In this document: positions 26,575 to 39,510 of the stretch, piece by piece
Position numbering within the stretch: position 1 is the first letter of the stretch
Layout: every line of letters starts with the position of its first letter
NCBI RefSeq assembly: GCF_037975245.1
Contig: NC_092583.1
Span: 17,942,764-18,006,763, forward strand
Origin: Apostichopus japonicus
Lineage: Eukaryota > Echinodermata > Holothuroidea > Aspidochirotida > Stichopodidae
Length of the DNA: 64,000 nt
Direction of reading: 5' to 3'
Notes under the pieces: model-generated
The model's database searches: none
What the model saw: only the letters and a program-made list of their open reading frames with translations
Told to the model about the DNA's origin: nothing
Translations under genes and position numbers: made by a program

Positions 26575-26820
26575 GGGGGGGGGGGGGGGGGGAACCCTTA
26601 CTTACATTGTGTCAGTTATTAGGATGTGAGGTTGAGATACTTGACGTGAGTGATTATAGCATTCATTGCTGTCCCTTTAAGAATGTATTGTCCTGAGTCC
26701 AGACTTCCTTGTAGCATGGGAGGGGGTTGGGAGGTGGTTAGGGAGGGTGGTGGGGAGGGGATTGGGACGGGTGTGGGGGAGGGGGCGGGGGGAGGGGGTT
26801 TGGGGAGGGGGAAATCATGT
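26575..26820 (+). other. G-run and G-rich, quadruplex-prone tract
   Basis: There is an uninterrupted run of 18 G at 26,575-26,592. A strongly G-rich strand at about 26,718-26,812 contains more than a dozen runs of three or more G separated by one to five bases. The G strand is the sense strand of the receptor transcript, so it would be present in the pre-mRNA. No coding role is seen. Confidence 0.85.
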
Positions 26821-27739
26821 CCTTCTAGTATCCCCTATTTCAACATTACTGGAACTAGTGCTTCAAAGACAGCTGTGCTGAATATCTTGTGTTATTTTGA
26901 AATAGATTCATGAAATTTGTTTTTTTCCTTGAATTTTTCTTTTTTTGAGTTACTTTCTGGAAAAGGAGTCAGCACACTTTTAGCTGTTATATCTTGTAAG
27001 TTTCCCAGGGGTAAGTTGCATGTGTTATTACTGACTGAAATAACAGAATTGTGACTCTACTTAGAGCAGTGGGTCCAAACAAACAGGGTCAGTAAATTTT
27101 AAACTGACATTGAAGATGTTGGCTGGTTTTGCAGGTCACAAAAAATGTAGTAAAATATTATTAACATGATGTATTGTTTTTACTTAATAGTTAGTTAAAG
27201 CAGGTACCACTGAGCGGTACGATGAGACTTGTTTCAGTTTTGTGGAGTAAGTTCATTGAGGTCAAATGGTGAAGCCAAGAGTGATGGAAATCTCTACCTC
27301 TACACTAATTCACTCTTTCCTATGAATACCTGTACAATGACCCAATATTTAAGTGAATATCAAAATGGTGTCCTCTGAAAGGAAACAAACATTTTCCCCT
27401 TGAAGTAATTTTAACCGGTATCATCTATATAGGATATTTTGTGCCATCTTACTGTTGAATATAGCCAACTAGCCATTGTTTCATAGTTAAATTCATTGTT
27501 TCTGTTCAATAGATTAGCTGGTAAAGAAACCTTGCTGGTCTGAGGACATAATTATTATGTTCTAGTTCAAGATATTTCTTAAAGATCTTCATTGTTGTGA
27601 AGAATGGAATGGGATGTTGGGAACAATTGTCACTTGTCATGGCTGTCTTGTTTTATAGATGTGAACTCTTTTTAATTGTGTGTAGCAGTGAGAATTCTCC
27701 CCCATCCTGCTATGAACATATGCAATTACCTTACTTTAT

Positions 27740-28215
27740 ATTGTCATTATTAAAATTAAGTCCGTAACCCCCTCCTTGTGTAATGGTATCATTATTAATA
27801 GTAAGACCGTAACTCCCCCTCCTTGTGCAATGGTATCATAAATAATAGTAAGACCGTAGTCCCCCTCCTTGTGTAATGGTATCATAATTATAGTAAGACC
27901 GTAGTCCCCCTCCTTGTGTAATGGTATCATAATTAATAGTAAGAATGTAGCTCCCCTCCTTGAGTAATGGTATCATAATTAATAGTAAGGCCGTAGCCCC
28001 CCCCCCCCCGTCCTTGTGTAATGGTATCATTATTAATAGTAAGACTGTAGCTCCCCCCCTCCTTGTGTCATGGTATCATAAGTAATAGTAAGAATGTAGC
28101 TTCCCTCCTTGTGTAATGGTACAGTATCATAATTAATAGTAAGACCGTAGCCCCCCTCCTTGTGTAATGGTATCATAATTAATAGTAACACTGTACAGTA
28201 GCTCTCCCTCCTTAA
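27740..28215. repeat. Minisatellite, ~47 bp x ~9-10, with variable C runs
   Basis: The core is CCTTGTGTAATGGTATCAT, AATTAATAGTAAGACCGTAG, then a variable C run (4-10 C). The copies differ mainly in C-run length and in small indels such as the extra ACAGT near 28,118. Short open frames on the minus strand here are by-products of the repetition. Confidence 0.93.
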
Positions 28216-31200
28216 CAAGTACATCATAGTTGTGCTATAAGTTCCTTCATTACACCACTTTTTGTCCAATACAGTTTATTATGTATAAGTATCCACGAAT
28301 GCCAACACTTCATTTATCAATAATTTTAACTTTCTGATGAACCACTGAGTACTAAATTGCTACTTAAATGTGGAATTTCAATCCCGCCAGACTGCCGCAA
28401 CTGAAAGTTTTTCCCTGAGATAGACATGTACAACTCTGTTGAAGTTTGTTCATAAACAGGAGCTGTAGGAATGAACTTAAATTGATGGGATCCAAATAAA
28501 GCTGATTAACAAACTGTAATGACATCAGATGTAACTACTTAGTTTCTACTAAGACAGTACACCAATCTAAAGACAACCTGCAAATTGTGACCTTTTATCA
28601 ACTAGAAACAGTAATTGTGTGATAAAAACAAGAAATGGTAGTTAGCCCAATAAAACAGTGAACAAAAGATTATAGCACCAACAAATTTGGTTTTCCCTGT
28701 TTCCAAACTTGCATTTTGTATTCTAGTATTACGATATCACTATATTTTATGTAAATATTGTTTTAATAAACACTTTCTTATAAATACTGAAATGTTTGCT
28801 AATTTATTGCATAGTTTTAATTATTAATAATTAGGCACATCACAAAATATGAGCATAACTTTCGAGGGGTCAAATGCGTTTGAATTCGAGGGATATCGAA
28901 TGTAACCAGACACCAGTACAAATCTAGGACGTCACCTTTAATTGCATGGATCAGATTTTTTCGTCAGGATATCGTGTCAATTTCATTCCTGCTCCCTGCA
29001 ACAAACAGCAGGAGGCTTTTCTTTCCCAAATTGAATCAGGTTCGGCATCGGGAGAGTTGATGTAAAATTACTCCCTGAGACGTTTCAAGAGAACACTTTT
29101 GGTGGTAGCTGCTATCATCTGACAGGTAAAGGGTCTTTATAGAATCCAAATCCAATCTCAAATTTCTCTGGTTTTTACACTTTTAACAACCAAGATTCAT
29201 GTTTGAAGTCCATTATCAAACAAATATGCAGTTATGTATCATCATGATCATCATCTTTGCCAGAAGATAGGAAGAAATGACTTTGGTGGGATCACACTCT
29301 GTGATAACAATTTATCCTAGTCCTACATTAGAGAAATATGCACATATTCATTTTTGATGTTCCTTAATGTTCTGAGGAAACAACATGTAGGTCATTTTAT
29401 TCACTTTAGAGTTGATAAAATGTACAAGATCCGACAAACTTTTATGAAAAGTCTCTCAATTGTTTGCCTTTTTCTTATTGTTTTACTTCCCAAGTCTCCC
29501 TTTTTCTTTAAAACTTCAACCATTGGTGAAGTGTATTCAATTTAAGCTCATAGTGTGGCCAAAGTAATTATCAGAATAATAGATTGTATCTGATTACAAG
29601 ATAAATGTGATTAGCTAAAGCTGCCTTGTTCAACTTCACAGAAGGATGAAGTAGATATTGAGCACAGAATACTGTGGAACTTCCAATGTTAACTTTACCT
29701 CAAGATAAAGAAAAAAAAAATAAGTAAATGTAGCAAACAAATTTTGAAATATATCACCTTGTCAATGAGCTGCTGCATGATCAATAATATTAACACAATT
29801 GTTAGTTGTTATTATTTTAAGGTAGTACTTAAGTTTATTTCATATAAATGCTTTGTTAAGTCGAAGAAACAACTTGAATAAGTTCCATTTGTGAACTTAT
29901 TTTGATTGCATTATTCAGAAAATTTGTTTCCACCAAGCCCCTGATATTGCAAATATTCTGTTATATCAAGACATATTATGAGCACTAATACATTCAAATG
30001 TTTTCAATCAGAGATATGTAGAGTGACCTTGAAAGGCATATAGAATTTTTGTTATATTTTAGTGAACCCTAAGATATAGAAAACCCCTCAGCTCTTAAAG
30101 TTTCACCATATTTGGAGGTAACAAGTGATATTTTTGCAAGTTTATCATTTAAAAGCCTGATGTTTCGATCCAAGCAGGATAGTTTTCGAAGTCAAACTGA
30201 AACAAAGCAAGTTTTCTATTCCAATATGGTCTCCAAAATTGAATATGAAACTTCAATCATGGATTTAATTGTCAGAAATTCCTGAAAATCAAACATGATA
30301 TTAGTATTAAGAAATCAGCTAGCTGTCCCTTCTGCAGAACCATATTAAAGTAATAAGAAATGAAGCTATCATCTTTAATTTATGATGAGATTTTTGACTA
30401 CAGGGAATAAAATATGAAAATTACATTCTTAGCAATCAATAAGTTTTCACTCCAACACATGTGCTCTTTGCATGCCACATTTCCCCCAATAAATACTAAA
30501 TATAATTTTTCTGCTTTGCAAACCTTATCCTTTCTTAATAAAGTTGTAACATTTGTCTACTGCCGGAAGGCAAGCGGTCGCTCCCTAATTCGATTCTGGT
30601 TGCTACTGCATGCAAAAATTACATTAAAACACCAAATATCGTAAATGATAGGTGTGAGATCAGTTGATACTCATTTCTTGTGATGAAATTTGATTTATTT
30701 TTTTATGCCGATGTTACAGATTGGAGAAAAAGTTCAGAGTCAATATTTTGCCATGGAAACGTGACTAGTCATAGTCCAAGTCACTTGGTTATAGAAGTAC
30801 AAATCGGAAATACCAGACACCATCTGGAATAGGCTTGTGTAGGCGTGCATTGCGTCTGAAAGGGATTTGCCATTTCGGGGGAAATTTAATCATAAGTAAC
30901 TGAAAGTGTTAATTGATTTAATGACTGAATATCTGTGTCCTTGCCGGAACAAGCACGTTATTAACCATCGCTAAAAGTAGCAATAATACATCGTGCAATT
31001 TTTTGGTTCTTATGACGTTACTCTTAAACTTGTTACAACTATATTTATTGGGTAGAAATTTCAGTCCACTTCTATTTTGGTGAATATTTCCTTTATATTT
31101 CCTGTCGTAGAATGACAACCCAACTCAAAATGCAACATTTGCAAGTCAGAAGTAAGGAATGTAAATTTGTATGGTGCAATGTTGATGTTGAGCTGATGAG

Positions 31201-32640
31201 ATTGATGTTGAGTTGAGCTGATGAGATTGATGGCTCCAAGGAGGACACATTGTTGAAAGAAAGACATGTTTCAGTTCATTTCTATCATTTTGTGAAGTCT
31301 TCTCTCTTCTAGAAATGTAATTATATTTAAGTGGCAGGATGATTTTCAAGACAACGAAATTACTCTCTTGTTTTCTATTTTATCAAATATTGCTTTATAT
31401 AAAAGATGTGTCAAAAATTAATAAGTATATTATCGCTGCTCTTCTCACATTAATCGTACAAAAATCATTGAGTGTTAATAATATGTTTTAAATGTGACTG
31501 ACTGGGCTTTCCAGAGACCTGTAGTCTTAATTACCACTTGTTGACTGTGGCCAAACAGCCGACTCTTTAAAAGGCTCCACTCAGATTGCAAATGGGATTT
31601 CAATTTTTGTGTCAAATGTGGCGTGTTGGATGCAGCAGATACATCGATTCAGAGATCTTGTGTCTTGGGAACGTTTTGTGTGCTGTTGAGGAGAAATTCT
31701 CCACAGCTTTCATGTTTGTTGGATATGTATGAAGCTAAAAGTGAACAAGGTCTTTCAAGCTGCATATTGGTTTAATTGCATATTCAGTGTAGATTGTAAA
31801 CATTGAAAATATCTATCATTTCCTTCGATTATATCTAAAATTACCATTATTAGGCAATTTGGTAATATGATTCACTGATTTTTACTATGGTAGGGTTGAT
31901 GTGATTGGGAATAAGTGGTGGAATGTTTTGGGAGAAGGAGAAGGGGAAGGGCAAAAGGAGGGTGCTGATAGAGTCTCACATTACCTTTGAAGGAGTCTAA
32001 ATAACAACAGATTCACTATTTGGGCCGTTGCCCTGAGTCAGTGGGACTGTGGTGCTGACTTCCACAAACATTTCAAGTGATTTGTCTTTTACAGACATAA
32101 CTACCAGTCAGCTGTAGCTCAGCTGTTTCCATGATTTCAACAGAAGAGCCTCATTCAAAGTTAGCTGAATTTGAGAAAATTACTAACTGGTATATATTAG
32201 TAAAAACACCTGGTTTATATGTACATAACACAAGCTGACATTTGGAGATGGAGACCTTTTATTTGGAAAGTTTATCAATAAAATTGTCAGTTTACAATTT
32301 AAGAATGGCAGATTGTACAACTAAACACATTCATCCATTTAGTTGATTCCATTTATTGTTGTCATTCCAGTCTTGATATGTTATAGAATAACAGGATGTT
32401 TTTGCAGAAAAGTAGTTAAATATTACTGGAAAGAACAGTTTAGCAGAAATTAAGGAATTCTTTTTCAAAATTTATTTACTTAAATTTATGGCTGGCTTAT
32501 GTTGACCTCTGATGGATTTGTAAAGAAAGAAACATGAATGCCAAAGATGTTATAAAATCCAGGAATTTGGTTGTGTCAGGGAGAATAGGTAAACAAGTTT
32601 TCCTTTTTGACATTTAAACAGTATCTACAGTTGTGAACAC

Positions 32641-33096
32641 GTGAGTGCAGTTCATATTGGTACAGTGAGTGCAGTTCATATTGGTACCGTGAGTGCAGTT
32701 CATATTGGTACCGTGAGTGCAGTTCATATTGGTACCGTGAGTGCAGTTCATATTGGTACCGTGAGTGCAGTTCATATTGGTACCGTGAGTGCAGTTCATA
32801 TTGGTACCGTGAGTGCAGTTCATATTGGTACCGTGAGTGCAGTTCATATTGGTACCGTGAGTGCAGTTCATATTGGTACCGTGAGTGCAGTTCATATTGG
32901 TACCGTGAGTGCAGTTCATATTGGTACCGTGAGTGCAGTTCATATTGGTACCGTGAGTGCAGTTCATATTGGTACCGTGAGTGCAGTTCATATTGGTACT
33001 GTGAGTGCAGTTCATATTGGTACCTTGAGTGCAGTTCATATTGGTACCGTGAGTGCAGTTCATACTGGTACCGTGAGTGCAGTTCATATTGGTACT
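32641..33096. repeat. Minisatellite, exactly 24 bp x 19
   Basis: Nineteen copies of a 24-bp unit (GTGAGTGCAGTTCATATT + GGTACC) occupy 456 bp with very few substitutions: single T/C changes, one TTGAG and one CATACTGG. Because 24 is a multiple of three and the unit lacks stops in several frames, long repetitive open frames arise on both strands, for example an 8-residue SAVHIGTV repeat on +. No start context, splice signal or homology suggests that these are translated. Confidence 0.95.
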
Positions 33097-33241
33097 GTGG
33101 TACTATTATGGGAGATTGGGCAAGAGACCACAAGAAAACCTTACAGACAACATTAAAATCAATTCTTACAGAAAAGTTAACATTTGAATTATCTGAAAGA
33201 GCTACTTGCCTGGCCAGTGGACTTAAAAGCATTGATCACAA

Positions 33242-33545
33242 ATAATAATAATAATAATCAGCAGTTATTTAATGAAGCTTAAGTGACCACAAATATGGGA
33301 GAAACCTGTAAGTCTTATGGATTACAACTTACACGTCAGATGACTTCCAATTCAACATTTTTAACTCAAGTTTGGAATCTTTTTCAATTTAGAAAGTCAT
33401 TTCAGATGGGAAAAACTGTAGAATGCTCTTGGATGATAATATCACCTTGCTATGACCTGGCCGGATATCGAACCTGGAACCTCCAAATTGCTAGGCCTCA
33501 TTGCTTCAAATGCCACCGCCTTTATCCACTCGGCCACAGCACCGG
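33242..33545 (-). mobile_element. tRNA-Ser-derived SINE
   Basis: Read on the minus strand, the element starts near 33,545 with a tRNA-Ser-like head. The A box TGGCCGAGTGG is at 33,536-33,526, followed by a TTTGAAG anticodon-loop-like sequence. The B box GGTTCGATATCC (one extra base against consensus) is at 33,474-33,463. About 200 bp of unrelated body follows, ending in an (ATT)n tail at 33,242-33,259. Head, body and microsatellite tail are the classic layout of a tRNA-derived SINE. The anticodon stem is not well paired, so this is not a working tRNA gene. The ATT-type tail suggests mobilisation by an L2/CR1-like LINE, which is also present at 54.5-55.1 kb. Confidence 0.82.
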
Positions 33546-36510
33546 TACAAATCAACCTAACCCATTTAAGTTTTGGCATTGAACAGTACTTACAACCCAG
33601 AGAGTATTATTTTTGACATCTTTACACCCTCGTGACACTCTGCCACCAAATTTGGTCAAAACCACACCTGGAGTAAAGGTAACCGGCTACACCTCAACTG
33701 AGCACAAATTTGATTAATATATTTACCACAAATCCAATTAACTTGGAAAACACAACTCTCTCTTCTTCGCTGTGACATATTAACCCACAATTGACACTGC
33801 CCATGTAAGTGGGTTCATTTTTGTAAATGGTTAATTTCATAGAACTCTTTTAACTAACTGGATTAGATCCTAAAAGAATTCAAGGGATAGACCAGTGCGT
33901 GAACTTGCTTCCAGGTTTAAGAGTTTAAACCACCAGGGATAAATGTCTCTGGATAATTGACATGTCCTGCTGTTCTCTCTGCATTTAATGGGAATGATAC
34001 CGTTGCATTATACTTAATGTGACCAATGCCAGCTTTTTGGGTTTGTAACAACCAGTATGACAAATGTCATTTACATTATCCCATAAATCACATCTTTAAA
34101 GGTTCTAAAATGATCAAAGCCTATTATAATGTTTGCAATTTTCCCGGTCAGTATTATACTAACCTTCTTGAGATGTACTTTATGCTAAATCCCGTATTTA
34201 AAGTTAGTCTGCCAGTAGCAGTAGTCTCATGTAATGTATCATTTGAAATTGTTAAATTCCACCTCTGACATTCATCTGTGTTGAATAGAGGCATTGCTGT
34301 TCCTTTACTTAACTATTTATTCCTTAAGTTTTCTTTGCAGGCCTTGTCATATGAATCATCAATATTAGCAATACTTAAAAACCAATTTGAAAGTCCATGC
34401 ACAGAAAACTCCCTACAACAATGGATGTTTATCAATGATGAATTATTGAGTGTTTTTTGAATGAGTTGAATTTAATATTCAACTCAAACATATTGTTAGC
34501 GTTCAGTTATAAACCTCTAAAATGCAAGGTTTAAACTTCATATTAATCTAACTGAAATTTTATTGTCTCTTGAAAGGAATATGAATTTAAATTGCTTCCT
34601 ATATTTGGTAGACACATCTACATTAAACAAAAGATTCAATCTTTACACATTGTAACCTGTGCTTTTAATATGTGTCATGTTAATTCTGAAAGGTCTGTAG
34701 ACTACTGACATTTAAAGTACCAGTGAATGACTAACCCACTCTCTGCTAATGTTATTGATCCAGGAAATTGATGCCATGCACATATTTACATGGCAAAGGC
34801 CTCTGTAGACTTAGAGCCCATTCTATAAATTAGGTGACTGGTTCTAAGACAGAACAGAAAGCAATGTTAGATTGAACACATCCCATTGCAGGCTATGATG
34901 GACAAGGGAGGGGTGAAACAGGGAGTGAGAAATCAGTAACAGCAATCAAGATGACTTGTCCCTCTGCAGGAATGCAAATGACCACAATTTAACTCTCATT
35001 TGTTGACCGCTACGCTTAATGGCCAGTGTTAAAGTGACATACCAGTCAGCAACTGGAGATGGTTTGATGACAGAAAAGCTGGTTAGATTGGCACTGTTTG
35101 ACAGCATGGTCACAACATAATATGAAGCACAGCTATTGATCTGTGCTTTAATGGCCATCTGTCAGAAGCAGCTGGTCTCACATGAAGATAAAAGACAAAA
35201 AGATATACTGGCTTAGTTGAGGCCACTACTGACAACAGTCATAGTTTTACTGAAGAAGAACAGATCTCTTGTAATGTAAAGTAAAGCTAAATTTGGGAAT
35301 GTGAATTAACTTGAAACTTAAAAAGAAGCAACTTTAGGCTGTAGTTAACTCTAGATATAAATACAGGATATCAGATCAGTGAGTATGCTGTATTTCTCAA
35401 TTGTTGGTCTTTGTTGTAAGGTATGACTATCAATTCTATGAATAATTGCAGTTCTGAATAATCAGCAGAACTCCAGTGTTTTGAAGTATTTCAATATAAA
35501 TGTGGATAAATTAATGGAAATTAAAACTGACATATTGCCAATGTCACTAAATCAATATTTAGAACTACTAATATTTATTTGGCAAAAGAAAACTGGCATT
35601 TTGTCTTAACTGTATCGGTCACAGTTATCCTTGAACAAAACTTGGTACCAGTAGTCCAATTTTATTCACTGACCAAAATGAAGAAATAAGATTCATTTAT
35701 AAAACCTGTATTAACGTTAGGTATCAACATGTGTATTTTACAAGAAATAAGGATTCTTGATCATGAAGTTAACTTAGTTAATGAACAATGGAAGAGCAAC
35801 AGAGACCAGAAACACCCTTTAACTCAGTTGTTTACAAAATGTAGAAAGAACACTTAGAATTACATCCTGTATGCTGCTAAAGTCAACTCCTTACGTATAA
35901 ATTTACAATGCCAAATTTAAAAAAGGTAACAATTCCTGTACTTTTCACTTCTAATTTGCATATTTATGAGAAATTATCTTCCGTTTCATGAAGAAGTTTA
36001 GTACTGTAAATACAGTAGCACAACCAAAACATAATAAAATGCACAGAGGGCATAAACCTAATCCTTTTAAACTTTATAAGCTTCATAATAGTGGTGACAC
36101 GTTCCCTGCAGGTTTTTTAAACCAGTTGCATAATTGTTTATTGCAATTTGATATTAAAGTTAGTTCAGTGCAGGATAAACTGAGAAATTTTCTCCCGGAG
36201 GGAACAATAATAAATTTAGAGTAAGAGTTGTTTGAAAGAGCACAGGGGAATGTTTGCAAATGACTTAAATTATCCTATTAAGACAACACCTTCATTTTGA
36301 TCAGTTCTTGATCAAGACCCCTATTGCTTTCTCACCTTATCACATTTTCCAATTTCAAAGTAAATTGTTTTGTGGTAACTAAGAGAAAAGAGGAAAAAAA
36401 GGAGAGGGGGGGGGGGTGTGGAATGCAGAAATAATGAGATTGTTTCAAAGAAACAAACTAATTTATGACAGAAAATGGTATAATGAAATTCAGTTTGGTG
36501 AACTGGTTTG

Positions 36511-36918
36511 GTATGCTATGCATGTATAAGGGGAGGGGGGGGGGGGGGGTGGAATTGTTTCAAAGCTTCACCATTTGCTAAAAGGTGAATGTTAGTAATG
36601 GACTTCACTTGAGTATATGACAGTTTGCTATGCATGTATAAGGGGAGAAGGGGGGGTGGAATTGTTTCAAAGCTTCACCATTTGCTAAAAGGTGAATGTA
36701 AGTAATGGACTTCACTTGAGTATATGACAGTTTGCTATGCATGTATGAGGGGAGGGGGGGGGGTGGAATTGTTTCAAAGCTTTGTTAGTAATGGACTTCA
36801 CTTGAGTATATGACAGTTTGCTATGCATGTATGAGGGGAGGGGGGGGGTGGAATTGTTTCAAAGCTTTGTTAGTAATGGACTTCACTTGAGTATATGACA
36901 GTTTGCTATGCATGTATA
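36511..36918. repeat. Tandem repeat, 107-112 bp and 85 bp units, 4 copies plus partial
   Basis: Units begin at G[T/A]TTGCTATGCATGTAT near 36,511, 36,623, 36,730, 36,816 and 36,901 (partial). Each has a poly-G run of 7-17 bases, then TGGAATTGTTTCAAAGCTT and ATGGACTTCACTTGAGTATA. The first two units carry a CACCATTTGCTAAAAGGTGAA segment that is deleted from the third and fourth, so a deletion variant was itself re-duplicated. Confidence 0.92.
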
Positions 36919-39510
36919 AATTGAATCCGCAGTTAACCGTAAGGGTGAAAAGAAAACATTTCTTTCAAACATTAAAAAACAATTACAGAGAAAACTAACA
37001 TATTTAAGATGGAATTTTGTCAACTTTTATTCATTCAACATTTCACATATATATCTAAATGAATTACAGAAAAGAAGGGATTTTAGCTAGCAATAAATAG
37101 ATATTGCATTGTCTATGATGTGCCCTTCTCAGACACAAGTTTGTGGCTGGTAACACTTTAGTAACTATTGAACACTATTCAAAGTGAACATAAAATACTG
37201 GATTGTTTCCCGGTCTCCTTCACAAGCATGCAGATGCAATATGATTCTCTGCAGGTTCATAGAGTTTGAACATTTCTTTAGATGATCAGCTATTTGATTG
37301 AAAAAATTACACTTTTGTCTTCAAAATTTAAGTCCCTTCAATGTATATGGGTAGCCTCCTCCCATCAACCTCCCTCCCTCCTAATCTTCCTTACCTCAGT
37401 TTTGATTGCACTTTCTTTAGTTGATCACTCTTCTTCAATGCATGTTAGTAAAAGCTATGCCTTCAATACGTAAAACTTTAATGTGAAATGTAATTTTTGT
37501 TTCATACTAGTCACACCACAAATGGTGACAACTTGTTCTAATACAGTAGTCACCTGTATTTATCTGTATTTATCTTGCTTAAAGCATATTTAACAATTAC
37601 ATTTTCGTACAGGCTATTTCTAAATTAATTTTAACTTATAATGTATTATATACCTGTTGTAAAATCATTCAGGGAATAGAGAAATCATCAACTTTTCAGG
37701 TATATTTTCTCTTGTCTATGATTAGTTTATTATTACAAAAGTATTACCTAATAAAAATGTTCTACTTTCCACTCTCCTATTTTGATAGATTGATCAGGCT
37801 GCTTTAGCTCCACTGCTATTGAGTGATTGGTTTTTTACATTCAACTGAAAACTGTAGGTGTAAACACAGAAAAAGGGGAAAAAATTGGCGAGAAAACAGA
37901 TCTTGATTTAGAATACACCAAGAAGCCTTTTATAGGTTTTTGATCATTTCCTTTTGACGTCACACGTGTCGGATTAAATTTCTGAAGCAAACAGCTTCGC
38001 AACTTAAAATGAGGGTAGGGTACTAAGAAATACAAACCCAAAGTGATAAGATGATGCACAAGGTGGAGTAAGAAGAGAATAGGATAGGAAGAAACTTGCA
38101 TCTACAGATGTATATTATTAGGTTCATTCTGCTATGTTGTGAAACATGAGGATCATTGGCAGGCTCAGTTTCATATTAGAACTGGCTGAGAAGTTAGGGA
38201 ACTTAAGTGGAACTGTAGTGGTGTATAGTAAAGATAATTAGATGCAACAAAGCAAAAGCAAAGGAGATAAATAACTTGTCTGTGTGCCGAACACCTCAAA
38301 ATATGTGTTTTAAAATGAAGTAGTTATAATGTACTGAGGAATGTTGGATATTGGATAATAAATGCAAGTGTTGTTTTCTACAGCTGACAGTAATTACATT
38401 CTCAAGATTTCCAAGCTTGTTTCATTGGCTTAAGACAGCGATCTTGGTCACTGACAATCTAACTGAGAAGTTGCAGTTATGCTAGGAACTCTTGCCCATG
38501 CACCCATGATTGTCTAATTATTTGATGTACAAATACAATTTTGAAGGTTCAGGAGAAGTCAATTTCTGTAGCTAGAGAAGTTTGACATTAAAGAGTATAG
38601 TGAATTTTCCTAATGTTATTCCTTATTCCCTACTATTTCTTCCCTTAAACTTGTTGTCCAACAATCTTTGTATCTGCCAGACAGTCACTCAAGCCCTTTT
38701 GACCATTGATACACCTGGACATTTCCCTGAAACAATTACCTTCATCAGGTATTTAATATGGAATTGTATCACAACAAATAAAGTTGTTTTTTTTGTGTTA
38801 ATGTTGAAAGGGGGATCTTTGAACAGTATGTGTCTTCCATTCAGAAAATGTCTATTTATAAAGCTGAAAAAGTACTCTGGCCCATTCATTTGGTATTAGT
38901 TGAAATTGAAATTTTGCTCTTTAAGTATGTTGGAAGAATGAAGTACAGTAGCTCCAGAACAATGGAAATTAGATTGTGGAAGGTAGGGTTAGGGTTACAA
39001 AAGAATTTGTTGGAGAGGTGTTTGGGGCTGGAGGGGGGGGTGGGGGGTCAGGATGGCAGGATACCCCTATTCATAATCCTTGAACCTGCAGCAAGTATGA
39101 TTTAGCTTTGCTATTGTTTACTCTAGTTTGTCCCATGTCCAAAGCCCATGAAGTATAATGTGGTCTCCAAACCAGGAAATGTCAACTCCACCTTATCAAT
39201 GCTGGTTTTATGCAAAGAAAGATACTTCTTCACAGAACCATGTAATTGAGAAATATATCTTGCAGAGATTTTTAGTCTCATCATACCGGCTGTCAGTATT
39301 GATATCATTGATCATATTTGTGAGGTAAATTTCTCAAAGGTGTAAAGTCCTGGTGACTTTCCTTTTATTGGATGGGGAATTAGAATCTTATGTATCGTGC
39401 TTATTGGAAGTAATGCATATAACGTCCACTGGGATATAAAGGCTGTAGCTTTAGGGGTTTGCATGTTTTGAATCTAGAACTAAATAAGAGGAAATGAGGA
39501 ATTTCCATTG

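Noticed and set aside
32641-33096. CRISPR-like regular array (24-bp units); also 20,837-22,556 and 56,627-56,830
   Set aside because: The units are contiguous with no unique spacers, the DNA is clearly animal, and no cas-like genes are present. These are minisatellites.
32576-33232. Long repetitive open frames on both strands encoding 8-residue repeats
   Set aside because: They arise only because the 24-bp unit is a multiple of three without stops. There is no splice or start context and no homology.
33452-33545. Functional tRNA-Ser gene on the minus strand
   Set aside because: The A and B boxes are present but the anticodon stem is poorly paired, the B box has an extra base, and the sequence runs into a SINE body with an ATT tail.
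35988-36224. 78-codon + strand frame
   Set aside because: The composition is not absurd, but I recognise no family and see no splice signals or neighbours supporting a gene.
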